A DNA stretch of 64,000 nt, taken from NCBI GenBank assembly GCA_029262415.1, contig JAJCZL010000033.1:56471-120470 (forward strand), in the 5' to 3' direction. The notes beneath the pieces were generated by a model. That model worked only from the letters and a program-made list of their open reading frames with translations. It was not told the DNA's origin and ran no database searches. Positions within the stretch are counted from its first letter, which is position 1. Every line of letters begins with the position of its first letter. The translations under genes were made by a program, and so were the position numbers. The stretch comes from Deltaproteobacteria bacterium (lineage in GTDB: Bacteria; Desulfobacterota; Binatia; UBA1149; JAJCZL01). Shown in pieces: positions 27,437-35,896 of the stretch.

Positions 27437-29128
27437 TTATTCGGCTGCCGGCTGTCCGCCTTTACGGTCATCCGATGCCGCGCGCACGCGTCGCTTGCCG
27501 CCGACCGTTATGACCTCTACCGCCTGGCAAGAGCCAATCCCCTGGAACTCGCGCAGTGCGTGTCCGCGCCGCTCGAGGCCGGCGCGAACCGCCGGATCAA
27601 GAGAAGGTTCGACGCCGACGATCTCCGGCATCCATTGCTGGTGAATTCGTGTCGTTGCCACCGCGCTACCAATGTCTTTACCGAAAGCGATGGTTGCCAA
27701 TACGGTCTGCAGCGTAGAACTGATGATCATCGGCCCACCCGAAGCTCCTGCGACCAGGCGTAGCCCCTGTTTCCCGACCACCAGAGTGGGCGACATGCTC
27801 GAGAGCGGGCGCTTGTTCGCTGCTACAGCATTGGCTTCGTTACCGATCAGACCGAACGCGTTCGGTACCCCGGGCTGAATGCTGAAGTCGTCCATGGTGT
27901 TGTTCAGCACTATGCCGCGTCGGGGCACTGCGACCATGCTGCCGAACGAGGTGTTAACGCTGGTGGTCAACGCAGCGCCGTTTCCCCAGCGGTCGATGAC
28001 TGAGATGTGTGTCGTGCCTGCGTCGTGGGGTGCGGCGGTGTTCCCGTATGCCGACGATGGTCTTGCGCGCACTGCGCTCAACTCAGACCGCAATTTTTCG
28101 GCATGCTCCGGCGATGTGAGGCGCGCGAGTGGGACATCGACGAAATCGGAGTCGCCGTAGTAGTGGGCGCGATCGGCGAAAGCGGCTTTGAGCGCTTCTG
28201 CGAGCAAATGTAGGTAGGTGACGGAACCCGACCCGAGGTCGCGAAGACGGTAGGGGGCCAGGATGGAAAGCACTTCGGCGATCGTTCCACCCCCCGAACT
28301 TGGCGGTGGCATCGCCACCAGAGTCCAACCGTTAAAGCTGATCGTCACCGGTTGTCGCTCGACGGTCGCGTAGGTGGCGAGGTCGTCGGCGCCGATGATC
28401 CCGCCTTCGTTACGCGCCGCTGCTACGATTTCGTCGGCCAGGGGCCCGCGATAAAACGCCTCGGCTCCTTCGCGTGCCAGCAGCGAAAGCGTGGAGGCGA
28501 GTCCGGGTCGTTTCAGCACCTCGCCGGCTTTGTAGGGTGTCCCGTTCTCGCGGAGAAAAATCTCAGCGATCGCCGGGTGGCTCCTCATCTCATCCGCAGC
28601 GCGTTCGATTTGCTTAGCAAGGTGTTCTTGAACGACGAAGCCCTCAGTGGCCAGCCCGATAGCAGGTGCCGCGACCTCGGCGAACGATTTCGTCCCGAAT
28701 CGTTTCAGGGCAGTCGCGAAACCGGCGACTTCGCCGGGAACTCCGACCGCGAGGCCGCCGATCTTACTGGCGCGAGTGTCCGCTTTTCCGTCTCTAGCGT
28801 AGAGGTTGCGGTGCGCAGCCGCGGGAGCCCGCTCGCGAAAATCCAGCGCGTGTACGCGTCCCTCGTCGGCCGTGTAGAGGACCAGAAACCCTCCCCCTCC
28901 GAGCCCCGACGAAGACGGGTTGACGACGCCTGTGGCCAGCGCGGCCGCCACTGCTGCGTCAACCGCGTTGCCGCCCGCGCGTAGGATCTCCACGCCAGCC
29001 TGCGAGGCAAGGCTGTGCTCGGCGGCGACGGCGCCCAGTTCGCCCTCTACAGTAGCCGCACCCGCTGGGGCGGTCGCCCAGGGGGCGGCGAGCAGCAGCG
29101 TGCCTAAAAGAATGACGACGCAGCTCAT
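27437..29128 (-). CDS. ggt: gamma-glutamyltransferase
   Basis: Periplasmic Ntn-hydrolase that transfers or hydrolyses the gamma-glutamyl group of glutathione. The 563-aa precursor has a signal peptide (cleavage near AGAA), the NAVDAAVAAALATGVVNPSSSG block, autoprocessing Thr372 in GTTHISVIDRWGN and the small-subunit substrate loop NNTMDDFS. ATG at 29128. Divergent from the ArgA-like gene; TAGAAC lies five bases before its start. Confidence 0.95.
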   Translation of the reverse strand: MSCVVILLGTLLLAAPWATAPAGAATVEGELGAVAAEHSLASQAGVEILRAGGNAVDAAVAAALATGVVNPSSSGLGGGGFLVLYTADEGRVHALDFRERAPAAAHRNLYARDGKADTRASKIGGLAVGVPGEVAGFATALKRFGTKSFAEVAAPAIGLATEGFVVQEHLAKQIERAADEMRSHPAIAEIFLRENGTPYKAGEVLKRPGLASTLSLLAREGAEAFYRGPLADEIVAAARNEGGIIGADDLATYATVERQPVTISFNGWTLVAMPPPSSGGGTIAEVLSILAPYRLRDLGSGSVTYLHLLAEALKAAFADRAHYYGDSDFVDVPLARLTSPEHAEKLRSELSAVRARPSSAYGNTAAPHDAGTTHISVIDRWGNGAALTTSVNTSFGSMVAVPRRGIVLNNTMDDFSIQPGVPNAFGLIGNEANAVAANKRPLSSMSPTLVVGKQGLRLVAGASGGPMIISSTLQTVLATIAFGKDIGSAVATTRIHQQWMPEIVGVEPSLDPAVRAGLERRGHALREFQGIGSCQAVEVITVGGKRRVRAASDDRKGGQPAAE

Positions 29129-29192
29129 GGCGCGTTCTAGGTTCCAGGCTGCGGATTTGCAACATGGACAGGCGGCGACTAGACCTCGCGGC

Positions 29193-30260
29193 GTGGCGGT
29201 ACCGGCAGCAGAGAAGGAGTTTTACCTCCGCTCGTTTAGGAATCGAGCGATCATGCTCTCGCTCCCCGATGACGATGCGGTAGTGAACTCGCTCGCGGTG
29301 ATCGCGGATCTGGTCGCGAATCCGACACTGGTACTGGTTGTCGCCCCACGCTTTCCCAAGCGTATCAAACCGGTCTATCTCGCAGCCGCCGACCTGGCGC
29401 GTAGCTCTAGTGCGTTCGCCGATGTCGGCGCCAAGCTGATATCGAGCGGAGTTGCCTGGGTCCGTTGTCCGCGGGATCTGCAACGTTCGAGCAGTCTCGC
29501 CTACAGTAGGCGGCTTGCCGAACGGCTACGCTTCGACAAGCTCGTCGTCTGCGATGCGCGCGGAGGGATCGAAATCGGCGGCCGCAAGCGGTCATTCATA
29601 AACGCACGCAGTCTCGAGCGACTGATAAGTGGTCATTCGCGGTCGTTGGGTACGTGGAGGCGCGCCGAGCTGCGCGAGTTGGTCGGTGCCGCGGTCGGTG
29701 GTGACGGCCCCAGCGTTAACCTCACCACCGTGGAGGGCTTGGAAGAAGAGCTCTTCACCTACGAAGGTTCGGGTACCCTAATAACCCTCGGCGAGTACTG
29801 TGAGGTTGATAAACTCGGTGCCGGCGACTTTGTTGACGCTTTGGGGCTTTTGCGACGCGGCGAACGCGAGGGGTTTCTTCTCGCACGAAGCGAGCAACAG
29901 AGGATCCGACTGTTGCTGACTGGATACGGTGCGTGGTTCGAAAACGATCGCCTCGCCGGTGTCGCATCGCTAGAGACGGATCAGTACCTGCGCACTAAGC
30001 TTGGCGAAATCAGAGGTCTATACGCGATTACCCGTTTTGCGGGCGAAGGTGTCGGCAAGCGAATCGTCGCACACCTGGTGGCAGAGGGGCGCAGGTTGGG
30101 GCTGAAGGCGCTGTTCGCGTGCACAGCAAACGCGCGCGCCGCGTCATTCTTTGAGCGGGGCGGCTTCGAGCAGGTGCCTGAGTCCAAGTTGCCCCGTCGC
30201 AAGTGGCGCGAGGGACCCAAGCGGAAGAAGAAGCCTCTGGTGTTTTGGCTGGACCTGTAA
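29193..30260 (+). CDS. N-acetylglutamate synthase (ArgA)-like GNAT protein
   Basis: The C-terminal third is a GNAT acetyltransferase (GLYAITRFAGEGVGKRIVAH, ACTANARAASFFERGGFEQV). The region before it resembles ArgA, with EEELFTYEGSGTLI matching the ArgA junction. The ending VPESKLPRRKW and KPLVFWLDL parallels the ArgA C-terminus. The N-terminal part looks like a shortened, degenerate amino-acid-kinase domain (FRNRAIMLSLPDDDAVVNSL). At 355 aa it is about 90 shorter than E. coli ArgA. If active, it makes N-acetylglutamate for arginine synthesis. Start GTG 29193 has TAGACC seven bases upstream; ATG at 29127 is an alternative. Confidence 0.75.
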   Translation: MAVPAAEKEFYLRSFRNRAIMLSLPDDDAVVNSLAVIADLVANPTLVLVVAPRFPKRIKPVYLAAADLARSSSAFADVGAKLISSGVAWVRCPRDLQRSSSLAYSRRLAERLRFDKLVVCDARGGIEIGGRKRSFINARSLERLISGHSRSLGTWRRAELRELVGAAVGGDGPSVNLTTVEGLEEELFTYEGSGTLITLGEYCEVDKLGAGDFVDALGLLRRGEREGFLLARSEQQRIRLLLTGYGAWFENDRLAGVASLETDQYLRTKLGEIRGLYAITRFAGEGVGKRIVAHLVAEGRRLGLKALFACTANARAASFFERGGFEQVPESKLPRRKWREGPKRKKKPLVFWLDL

Positions 30261-30275
30261 AAGAGGAGAATTCCT

Positions 30276-30554
30276 ATGGCCGCGTATCTGAAGTTGCTTG
30301 GTGCTTTGTTTATCGCAGCCGGCATCTTGGGGTCGATTTACTGCTGGCAAGGAGTCGGCTCGGACGAAGCCTACTTCAAAGCCCGGCGTGGGTTGGAGAA
30401 ATACCCGGGGAATGTCTTGTTTGTCACCGAATTTCGCATGGCCGAGCCACGCCACATGCTCTTGGTCTCCGGGACTTTTTCTGCAGCGCCGATCGGGGTG
30501 GTTCTCGGCAGCTTGTGTATCGGAGTCGGATTGCTGCTCGGCAAGTCTAGGTAA
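30276..30554 (+). CDS. small two-helix membrane protein, function unknown
   Basis: 92-aa protein preceded by AAGAGGAG, 15 nt after the ArgA-like gene. Hydrophobic segments at about 5-25 (LKLLGALFIAAGILGSIYCW) and 64-88 flank a soluble loop with EAYFKARRGLEKYPGN. No family recognised. The good Shine-Dalgarno and bounded hydrophobic pattern make it a likely real gene. Confidence 0.65.
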   Translation: MAAYLKLLGALFIAAGILGSIYCWQGVGSDEAYFKARRGLEKYPGNVLFVTEFRMAEPRHMLLVSGTFSAAPIGVVLGSLCIGVGLLLGKSR

Positions 30555-31050
30555 CCACCTAGAATTGCTCAGCAAGTTAGGAATACAGGGGTGATTGCTT
30601 GACAAGTCGTGCGAAATTACGCAGTGAGTCACCGAAGACTGTGAGTTTCGCTATGGCGTCAGACTTGACATCCGCTCTGAGGGTGGGCACCGTGTGGTCA
30701 TGTCCTTGGTTTCCTTGGGCAGGGGGGCGTTCCCGCGCTGGGCAGGGTAGGACCCCCACCCGGCAGAGGAGACCGGCCCCGGACAGCTTCGGTTCGCGGC
30801 AGCTGCGATCGGAGCAGACGGTAGTGGAGGTGCTCTCGGAAGAGGGTTGTGGTGTGGAGGGAGCGACGTATCGTCTCGAACAAGCAACCTTCAGTGCACC
30901 CGCTCCAGTTTGTGTCGCGCCATGGGGTGCAGCACTTTTGGGCCCGGTTAGGGAAAAGGCCCGAATAGGATCAGGGACGGTAGGTGAATCGCGGATCCGA
31001 TCGAAGATCGAAGCCGCATTTGTAGCGTAGAGCTTAAGGAGGAAAGGTAA
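30555..31050 (+). other. 496-bp interval without a convincing gene
   Basis: No protein-like frame: the longest open frame, 30599-31030, is rich in Arg, Gly and Pro without family similarity or a Shine-Dalgarno. Contents seen: TTGACA at 30599-30604 and at 30665-30670, a paired element at 30671-30783 (next entry), a short GGGCC/GGCCC pair near 30941-30963, and AAGGAGG at about 31036 serving the next gene. No tRNA, tmRNA or RNase P motif recognised. Confidence 0.6.
30671..30783 (+). ncRNA. candidate structured RNA element
   Basis: Nested complementary segments form a possible rod: TCCG 671-674 with CGGA 780-783, CTCTG 675-679 with CAGAG 764-768, GGGTGGG 681-687 with CCCACCC 755-761, and GTCCT 702-706 with AGGAC 749-753 (all +30000). 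A 14-nt bulge lies on the 5' side only and a GCG-TTCC-CGC hairpin at the tip. The layout recalls 6S RNA or a long 5' leader, but no conserved sequence of a known RNA was recognised. Could be chance pairing in GC-rich DNA. Confidence 0.3.
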
Positions 31051-32190
31051 ATGAGAGGACTAGTTGTTTTGGCAACAGTCGGCGTGTTCGTTGCCGGTTG
31101 CGCTGGTACGGCGTTGGCCGGAGAGCCCAGCGGCGGACCAGAAGTCGGCATCGCAGCATCCACTTCGTGGGTGAAAGATTTGAACAGCCCGGGTTTGGGC
31201 TCGGCCACGACCACTGGCGGGCTCAACTCGGCGTCGTACCCTTCGCTTGGCGATGGTGCGGTCGATGAGTCGTTCAACCTCGACCTTGTCGAGTTGAGCG
31301 CGACAGGTCGTGCGAGCGAGAACGTCAGCTACGAAGCGTCGCTGTTCTTTGGCGACATCGCTGGCGGATCCGGCGAGACCGACAGCAACGGAGATAGCCC
31401 CGATGTCGGTTTGCACACCGCAAGCGTGACATTCCCGATCGGCGTCATTCAGACCACAGTTGGTCGTCGCGCGACCGACATCGGTTACGAGGTGATTCAG
31501 CCCTGGGGCAACGCACACATCAGCCGTTCGTTCGCCTGGCTTGCGCAGCCGATTAACCACGACGGTGTCAAGTTCGGCTACGACGGTGGTTCGTGGTCGG
31601 CCGGCGTCGGTATGGCCAACGAGTACTCGGTCGCTGAGGGCGGCGGTTCCAACAACGACGTCGACAAAAACAAGGCGGCAACGGCCGATGTACAGTTCGG
31701 CGTCGGAGGCTGGGGCTTCAAGGTTGCCGGGATCACCACCGAGGATGCGGGCGCGGATCTAACCGACGTCAACGTGGTTATTCAGGGTGACATCGGCGTT
31801 TTGCAGACGGCCTTCGAGTACAACTTCTTTGACCTCGACGGCGGCGGTTCACTGGGTGGTCTTGGCGGCCTCGGTTCGGCGGTTAGTGCCGAATCCGACA
31901 CGTTCGCCTTGTACCTCGGTCAGGACGCCGATTGTTGGGGCTGGGATGCCCGGCTCGAATACGTCGATCTCGACTTCAAGGGCCCCGGCGCTCCGGCCAG
32001 TGGAGAAGTCTATGGGATCACGCTGACCGGGTCGTGGCACATCACCGAGGGCGTCGATTTGCGTCTCGAGTACCGCCACAACGAGGCTTCCGATCTGGAC
32101 ATCGGCGGTGGGCCCGACAACGTTTTCCTCGACGACACGTCGCTCGACGACAGTCAGGACACCGTGGCCCTCCAAGTGGTCATGTGGTAG
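31051..32190 (+). CDS. outer-membrane beta-barrel (porin-like) protein
   Basis: 379-aa exported protein: hydrophobic signal with probable cleavage after ALA near residue 23 (a VAGC motif inside the signal could be read as a lipobox, but a barrel is more likely). Amphipathic strands alternate with Gly/Asp/Ser-rich turns, for example NVSYEASLFFGDIAG, WGWDARLEYVDLDF and VDLRLEYRHNEASD. It ends in an aromatic residue (VALQVVMW), the usual barrel-insertion signal. ATG 31051 follows TTAAGGAGGAAAGG, a strong site. A strong terminator follows. Substrate unknown. Confidence 0.82.
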   Translation: MRGLVVLATVGVFVAGCAGTALAGEPSGGPEVGIAASTSWVKDLNSPGLGSATTTGGLNSASYPSLGDGAVDESFNLDLVELSATGRASENVSYEASLFFGDIAGGSGETDSNGDSPDVGLHTASVTFPIGVIQTTVGRRATDIGYEVIQPWGNAHISRSFAWLAQPINHDGVKFGYDGGSWSAGVGMANEYSVAEGGGSNNDVDKNKAATADVQFGVGGWGFKVAGITTEDAGADLTDVNVVIQGDIGVLQTAFEYNFFDLDGGGSLGGLGGLGSAVSAESDTFALYLGQDADCWGWDARLEYVDLDFKGPGAPASGEVYGITLTGSWHITEGVDLRLEYRHNEASDLDIGGGPDNVFLDDTSLDDSQDTVALQVVMW

Positions 32191-32234
32191 GTCCAACCGT
32201 CTAGAACGGTCGGTTTCAACAGAAACTATGAATG

Positions 32235-32265
32235 GGGCCCCTGCGCAAGCAGGGGCCCTTTTTTT
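32235..32265 (+). terminator. rho-independent terminator
   Basis: Perfect 10-bp GC stem (32235-32244 with 32249-32258), GCAA tetraloop and a run of seven T. It lies 45 nt after the barrel-protein stop. Confidence 0.95.
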
Positions 32266-32322
32266 CGGCCCCTATGTGTGGGGGGAGGGGGGGTGCGGCG
32301 CGACGCGCTTGTGGCGCTCCGC

Positions 32323-32550
32323 CTAGCGTTCGATCGCGATGCGGGTTGTGCGGCCGACACGCCGGACGTCAATTACGGCGTGGCCGCTGGCCTCTGCTGC
32401 AGCCGGAATGTCGCGTTCGGCTCGCGGGTCATCAACTGTCACCTCGAGCATCTGGCCGACCCGCATTTCTTCGAGTACGACTTTAGTCCTAGCCCAGTTG
32501 AGTGGGCACGCGACGCCTACCAGGTTGAGCTTGCGGGTGGGCGGCTTCAC
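32323..32550 (-). CDS. TusA-family sulfurtransferase-like protein
   Basis: 75-aa protein with the TusA/YeeD/YedF signature: GVACPLNWARTKVVLEEM (Cys15-Pro16, the sulfur-carrying Cys), then EVTVDDPRAERDIPAAAEASGHAV. These proteins relay persulfide sulfur. GTG start at 32550. It is isolated between two plus-strand genes; no tusBCD or sulfur operon nearby, so the partner is unknown. Confidence 0.85.
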   Translation of the reverse strand: MKPPTRKLNLVGVACPLNWARTKVVLEEMRVGQMLEVTVDDPRAERDIPAAAEASGHAVIDVRRVGRTTRIAIER

Positions 32551-32720
32551 AGCCGGCAGGCAAACTCTGTGCTTTGTGCTCTTGCCAAACTTTCGAGCAT
32601 AGGACTACCCTATAGAAGGGCGCGGTCTTTACCAGTGCCCGGACGGTCGCGCCGCCGCGCTGTTATGGGAACGGCGCGGCGAGCGCTAGCGGGCGAAGGT
32701 CAGTCTTCAGGAGGAGATCC

Positions 32721-35306
32721 ATGAGGTTAAGCAGTGTTGCCGCAGCCGCGGCTGTGATCATTATCGCGTCGGGGGCCGGTTCTCCTGCTCACGCGGCCTT
32801 CAATCCCGCGCAGCAAAAATGCCGCGATACCGTCGCAAAGAACGCCGCCAAGCTCGCCAAGGTGATCAACAAGACACTGGTAGCCTGCCATAAAGGTCGG
32901 AGTTCGCAAGGATCGCCGATCGACTGCAACTTCATCTCCAACGATTCCGATCCCAAAGATAAGACTACCAAAGCCGAGAATAAGCTGCGTGCGCTCGTCG
33001 GTGGAGCAAGCGATAAGTGCGCACCGGCCGGCTCGCCGGCCGACGTCGGCTACTCCTCCTGCCCGGCGCCATGCGCCGGGGCGGTACCGAGCATCACGAC
33101 CTTCGCTGATGTCGCCGAGTGCGTTATTTGCCTGACCCGTTCATCGGCTCAGAGCCTACGCCTGGATGGGCAAGGTTCGCCGATCGTTCCGTTGAACCCG
33201 GCGGAGGCGACCTGCCACAACGAACTTGGGCGCAACCAAACAAAACTTTACGACAAGGTGCTGAAAGAGCGCATCAAGTGTCAGAAGAAAGCCGATAAGA
33301 ACGGAGAGCTGGACACCACGAGCTGCGAGGGCATCGATCCCAAGAGCAAGATTGCCAAGACCCGTGGTAAGGCTGAAGGCAAAGTTCTCTCACGGTGTTC
33401 CTCACCGGTGGATCTTCTTGAACTCGATTCCTGCTCCGACGCTAGTCTGAGCATCCTGAACCAGTGCCTGTTCAACGACGCAGAGACGCGCGGCGAAGAT
33501 CTGTTCAAGCAGCTCTACTCGTTGGTAAGCGGCGTAACCACGACAACCTCGACGACGTCGACCTCGACGACCACCACCACGACAGGAGGTCCGACCACGA
33601 CTACGACGACGCTGTCGGGTTCGCAGGACGCGCAGTGCCCCGACTTCAGTACTGTGCGTTTGTTCGCGGCGGTTACTGCGGATGCCTGCGCGACCAACGC
33701 CGACTGTACTGCGGCGAGCAATCCGGGGAACTGCGATACCGGTCTCGGGCTGTGCGTGACCAATTCGCAGTTGGATACCGGCTGGACCGGCAAAGCACAC
33801 AACGCCGACGTCCTGCAAGACTCGTTCATCGCGGCAGACCTGTTCTGTCCGGGACCCTCGCCGACGTGTGGCGAGTGCGACGTAGTGGGCGTCAGCGCCG
33901 AGACCGGTAACTGCCGTTGTTCGAACGACGTTCGTACCAAGTGTAGCGACCCGATCGGCTTTGACGGCGCGAGTTGCGGCTCCGGTTTAGCCTGTTCGGT
34001 CGACGCGGACTGCAAGCGTTGCACCGGCGACACCGGTGTCATCTGTACGAACGACGCCGGTTGCGCGGGTGTGGGTGGGGTGTGTCTCGGCGGGTCTCCG
34101 ACGCTGCCGTGTAACACCAGCACAGGAATGTGCGAGGGAACCTGCAATTGCTACCTGGGTTCACTGCTGCCTCTCTCGTCGGCGAACGTGCCGGCGTGCA
34201 TCCTCAACAAACTAGCCCAAGACATCTCGGGTACCGTGAATGTAGACACAGGAGCAAGCGATCTGACCGTGCGTCTGCGCTCGGTCGTGTACTTGGGCAC
34301 CGAGCGTTACAAAGCGTTGGGGCCGTGTCCCATCTGCGGCGGTACGTGTACCGCCGGTCTGAGCACCAACTGCGTCAGAGACGAAGACTGTGACACGACT
34401 TCGGGCGCCGGCGACGGTGTCTGCGGCAACTTCGACCCGGTCGCGGGTGACGGATTGCGGGGCGGCACCTGTGCCGAAGGGCCGAGCGACGGCTTATCGT
34501 GCGATATCGATGGGCTCAGCACGTCATTCCCTGCCTTCCCAACCGCCAATGGTGGGGGAGTCAGCTTGGACTGTCTGCCCGAGAACGGAAAGAACATCTC
34601 GGGCCAAGGTTTGCTGATTGACCTCAATCCGACCACCGGGAGCAGGTCTCTGACTGCGAATGTGGACTGCGGACTTCCTGCCTCGTTCCCGCCGTTCACT
34701 CCGCTCGTTAATTGCACTTGTCGGGTGTGTAGCGGGACTGCGAATGGTAGCAAGATCGCCTGCAACACCCATGCTGACTGTTCGGCGGTTGGTGCCGGGA
34801 CCTGCAGTTCCAACGACAGCGCTGGAGAGCCTCCGTTCCCGAACCAGTGCGATCCGGGTGTCGGCAATGGTGGCGACGGTTTCATCGGCCTGTGCGTTGA
34901 CAAGGATCCGGGTGGACCCAACCCGGGCATTGAAGGCGAGTGCTTCAGCTCCGCCGACGATGACAACTTCTGCGACGGGGTGCTGCGTGGCAATGGTGAG
35001 CCGTTCCTTTTCTGCGATACGAACGCCGATTGCGTAATACAAAACGTAGATGTCGATGTCGGTAACTGTTCGCTCACGCGGCGTCGTGCCTGCTTCTTGG
35101 ACACGATTACAGCCGTTGGAGTGCCGGGTCCGACTACCTCGACCCAGGCGGCGCTGTTCTGTATCCCGCCGACCATCAACACCGGTATTAACGGCGTCGC
35201 AGGCCTGCCGGGACCCGGCCGTGCCCTGCTGCAGGGAACCAGCGAACACCGTTGTAGCGGTGACCCGGGGACGATTTACACTCCGGGCGTTGGAGGTTGC
35301 CCCTGA
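32721..35306 (+). CDS. large secreted Cys-rich protein with Thr-rich linker
   Basis: 861 aa, exported (signal ending AHA near residue 28). The N-terminal part (about 29-268) holds two related helical Cys-containing blocks, one starting CRDTVAKNAAKLAKVINKTL and the other CHNELGRNQTKLYDKVLKER. A Ser/Thr linker (about 270-297) of almost pure Thr follows. The rest has repeated short units of the type C-x2-D-x-DC...C (CATNADC, CSVDADC, CVRDEDC, CNTHADC, CDTNADC), each predicted to form disulfides. No catalytic motif seen. Good Shine-Dalgarno GGAGGAG. Likely cell-surface; function unknown. Confidence 0.85.
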   Translation: MRLSSVAAAAAVIIIASGAGSPAHAAFNPAQQKCRDTVAKNAAKLAKVINKTLVACHKGRSSQGSPIDCNFISNDSDPKDKTTKAENKLRALVGGASDKCAPAGSPADVGYSSCPAPCAGAVPSITTFADVAECVICLTRSSAQSLRLDGQGSPIVPLNPAEATCHNELGRNQTKLYDKVLKERIKCQKKADKNGELDTTSCEGIDPKSKIAKTRGKAEGKVLSRCSSPVDLLELDSCSDASLSILNQCLFNDAETRGEDLFKQLYSLVSGVTTTTSTTSTSTTTTTTGGPTTTTTTLSGSQDAQCPDFSTVRLFAAVTADACATNADCTAASNPGNCDTGLGLCVTNSQLDTGWTGKAHNADVLQDSFIAADLFCPGPSPTCGECDVVGVSAETGNCRCSNDVRTKCSDPIGFDGASCGSGLACSVDADCKRCTGDTGVICTNDAGCAGVGGVCLGGSPTLPCNTSTGMCEGTCNCYLGSLLPLSSANVPACILNKLAQDISGTVNVDTGASDLTVRLRSVVYLGTERYKALGPCPICGGTCTAGLSTNCVRDEDCDTTSGAGDGVCGNFDPVAGDGLRGGTCAEGPSDGLSCDIDGLSTSFPAFPTANGGGVSLDCLPENGKNISGQGLLIDLNPTTGSRSLTANVDCGLPASFPPFTPLVNCTCRVCSGTANGSKIACNTHADCSAVGAGTCSSNDSAGEPPFPNQCDPGVGNGGDGFIGLCVDKDPGGPNPGIEGECFSSADDDNFCDGVLRGNGEPFLFCDTNADCVIQNVDVDVGNCSLTRRRACFLDTITAVGVPGPTTSTQAALFCIPPTINTGINGVAGLPGPGRALLQGTSEHRCSGDPGTIYTPGVGGCP

Positions 35307-35337
35307 GAGTAGCTCACCGCTACTAGATGAGGTAAAA

Positions 35338-35373
35338 GTCGAGGGCGCCGCGCAGCTGCGCGGCGCCCTCGAC
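35338..35373. repeat. perfect 36-bp palindrome
   Basis: Two 18-bp arms meet with no loop, 31 bp after the Cys-rich protein stop. As RNA it would form a long hairpin; no U-tract follows, so it may be a terminator or mRNA-stability structure rather than an operator. The rest of the 263-bp gap to the Xre gene shows nothing clear. Confidence 0.85.
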
Positions 35374-35569
35374 CGTTTCGAGCACCGGGTACCCATCCGC
35401 GGGCCTGTTGATTGCCCACCGGGCCTGCACTTCTCCCGTATCCCTCGTCTTCATATCGCGACGCGAAGCTGGAACCGCGCTGATTCGCGAGTGTATCCGT
35501 GTGTGTCATTGCCGCAGGTGTTCACGGGCGGCTATGTGGCTACACATACCGTGAGACAGGAGCGAGGGG

Positions 35570-35830
35570 ATGAAGACGAAGCTTTCGAAGATCTTGTACG
35601 ACAAGGGTTGGACTGAGATGGACTTGTCGCGCGAGACCGGGCTTGCGCAGAGCTATATCAACCGGGTGAAGAACGCGCGCATTACACCTACCGTTCATAC
35701 CGCAATGAGGATCTGTAACGCACTTGGGGTTCGTGTCGAGGAGGCGTTCGTATACGAGGAGAAACCGTACGGGCTGACCAAAAAACCGTACTTTCCCGGC
35801 AAGAAGCGCTTCGACGATATCGTCACCTAA
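35570..35830 (+). CDS. Xre-family helix-turn-helix regulator
   Basis: 86-aa DNA-binding protein: helix-turn-helix at about 6-55 (LSRETGLAQSYINRVKNARI then TPTVHTAMRICNALGVRVEE). A basic tail ends KKPYFPGKKRFDDIVT. Shine-Dalgarno CAGGAGCGAGGGG precedes ATG 35570. It is a stand-alone gene with no toxin or phage gene beside it; the target is unknown. Confidence 0.88.
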   Translation: MKTKLSKILYDKGWTEMDLSRETGLAQSYINRVKNARITPTVHTAMRICNALGVRVEEAFVYEEKPYGLTKKPYFPGKKRFDDIVT

Positions 35831-35840
35831 GGAACGGGCC

Positions 35841-35875
35841 GGCTCTGCTCACCGACGGGGCTTGCAGGCAGAGCC
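35841..35875 (+). terminator. possible hairpin after the Xre gene
   Basis: GGCTCTGC (35841-35848) and GCAGAGCC (35868-35875) can pair around 19 nt. No U-tract, and it overlaps the proposed dusB -35 element, so it could instead influence dusB transcription. Confidence 0.3.
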
Positions 35876-35890
35876 GCAAACCCCTAACCT
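35862..35890 (+). promoter_or_regulatory. candidate leaderless promoter of dusB
   Basis: TTGCAG at 35862-35867, 17-nt spacer, TAACCT at 35885-35890, six bases before ATG 35897, which has no Shine-Dalgarno. Confidence 0.45.
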
Positions 35891-35896
35891 TTGCCG

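Noticed and set aside
30661..30790. SRP (4.5S), tmRNA or RNase P RNA
   Set aside because: Looked for GGTCAGGTCCGGAAGGAAG, the tmRNA ends and GAGGAAAGTCCGGGC; none is present.
30599..31030. 143-codon plus-strand frame in the 496-bp gap
   Set aside because: No Shine-Dalgarno, Arg/Gly/Pro-rich random-like sequence, and it covers the paired RNA element.
32582..32611. TTGCCA-N18-TACCCT as promoter of the Cys-rich protein gene
   Set aside because: -10 match too weak and about 110 nt from the start; kept only as a note.
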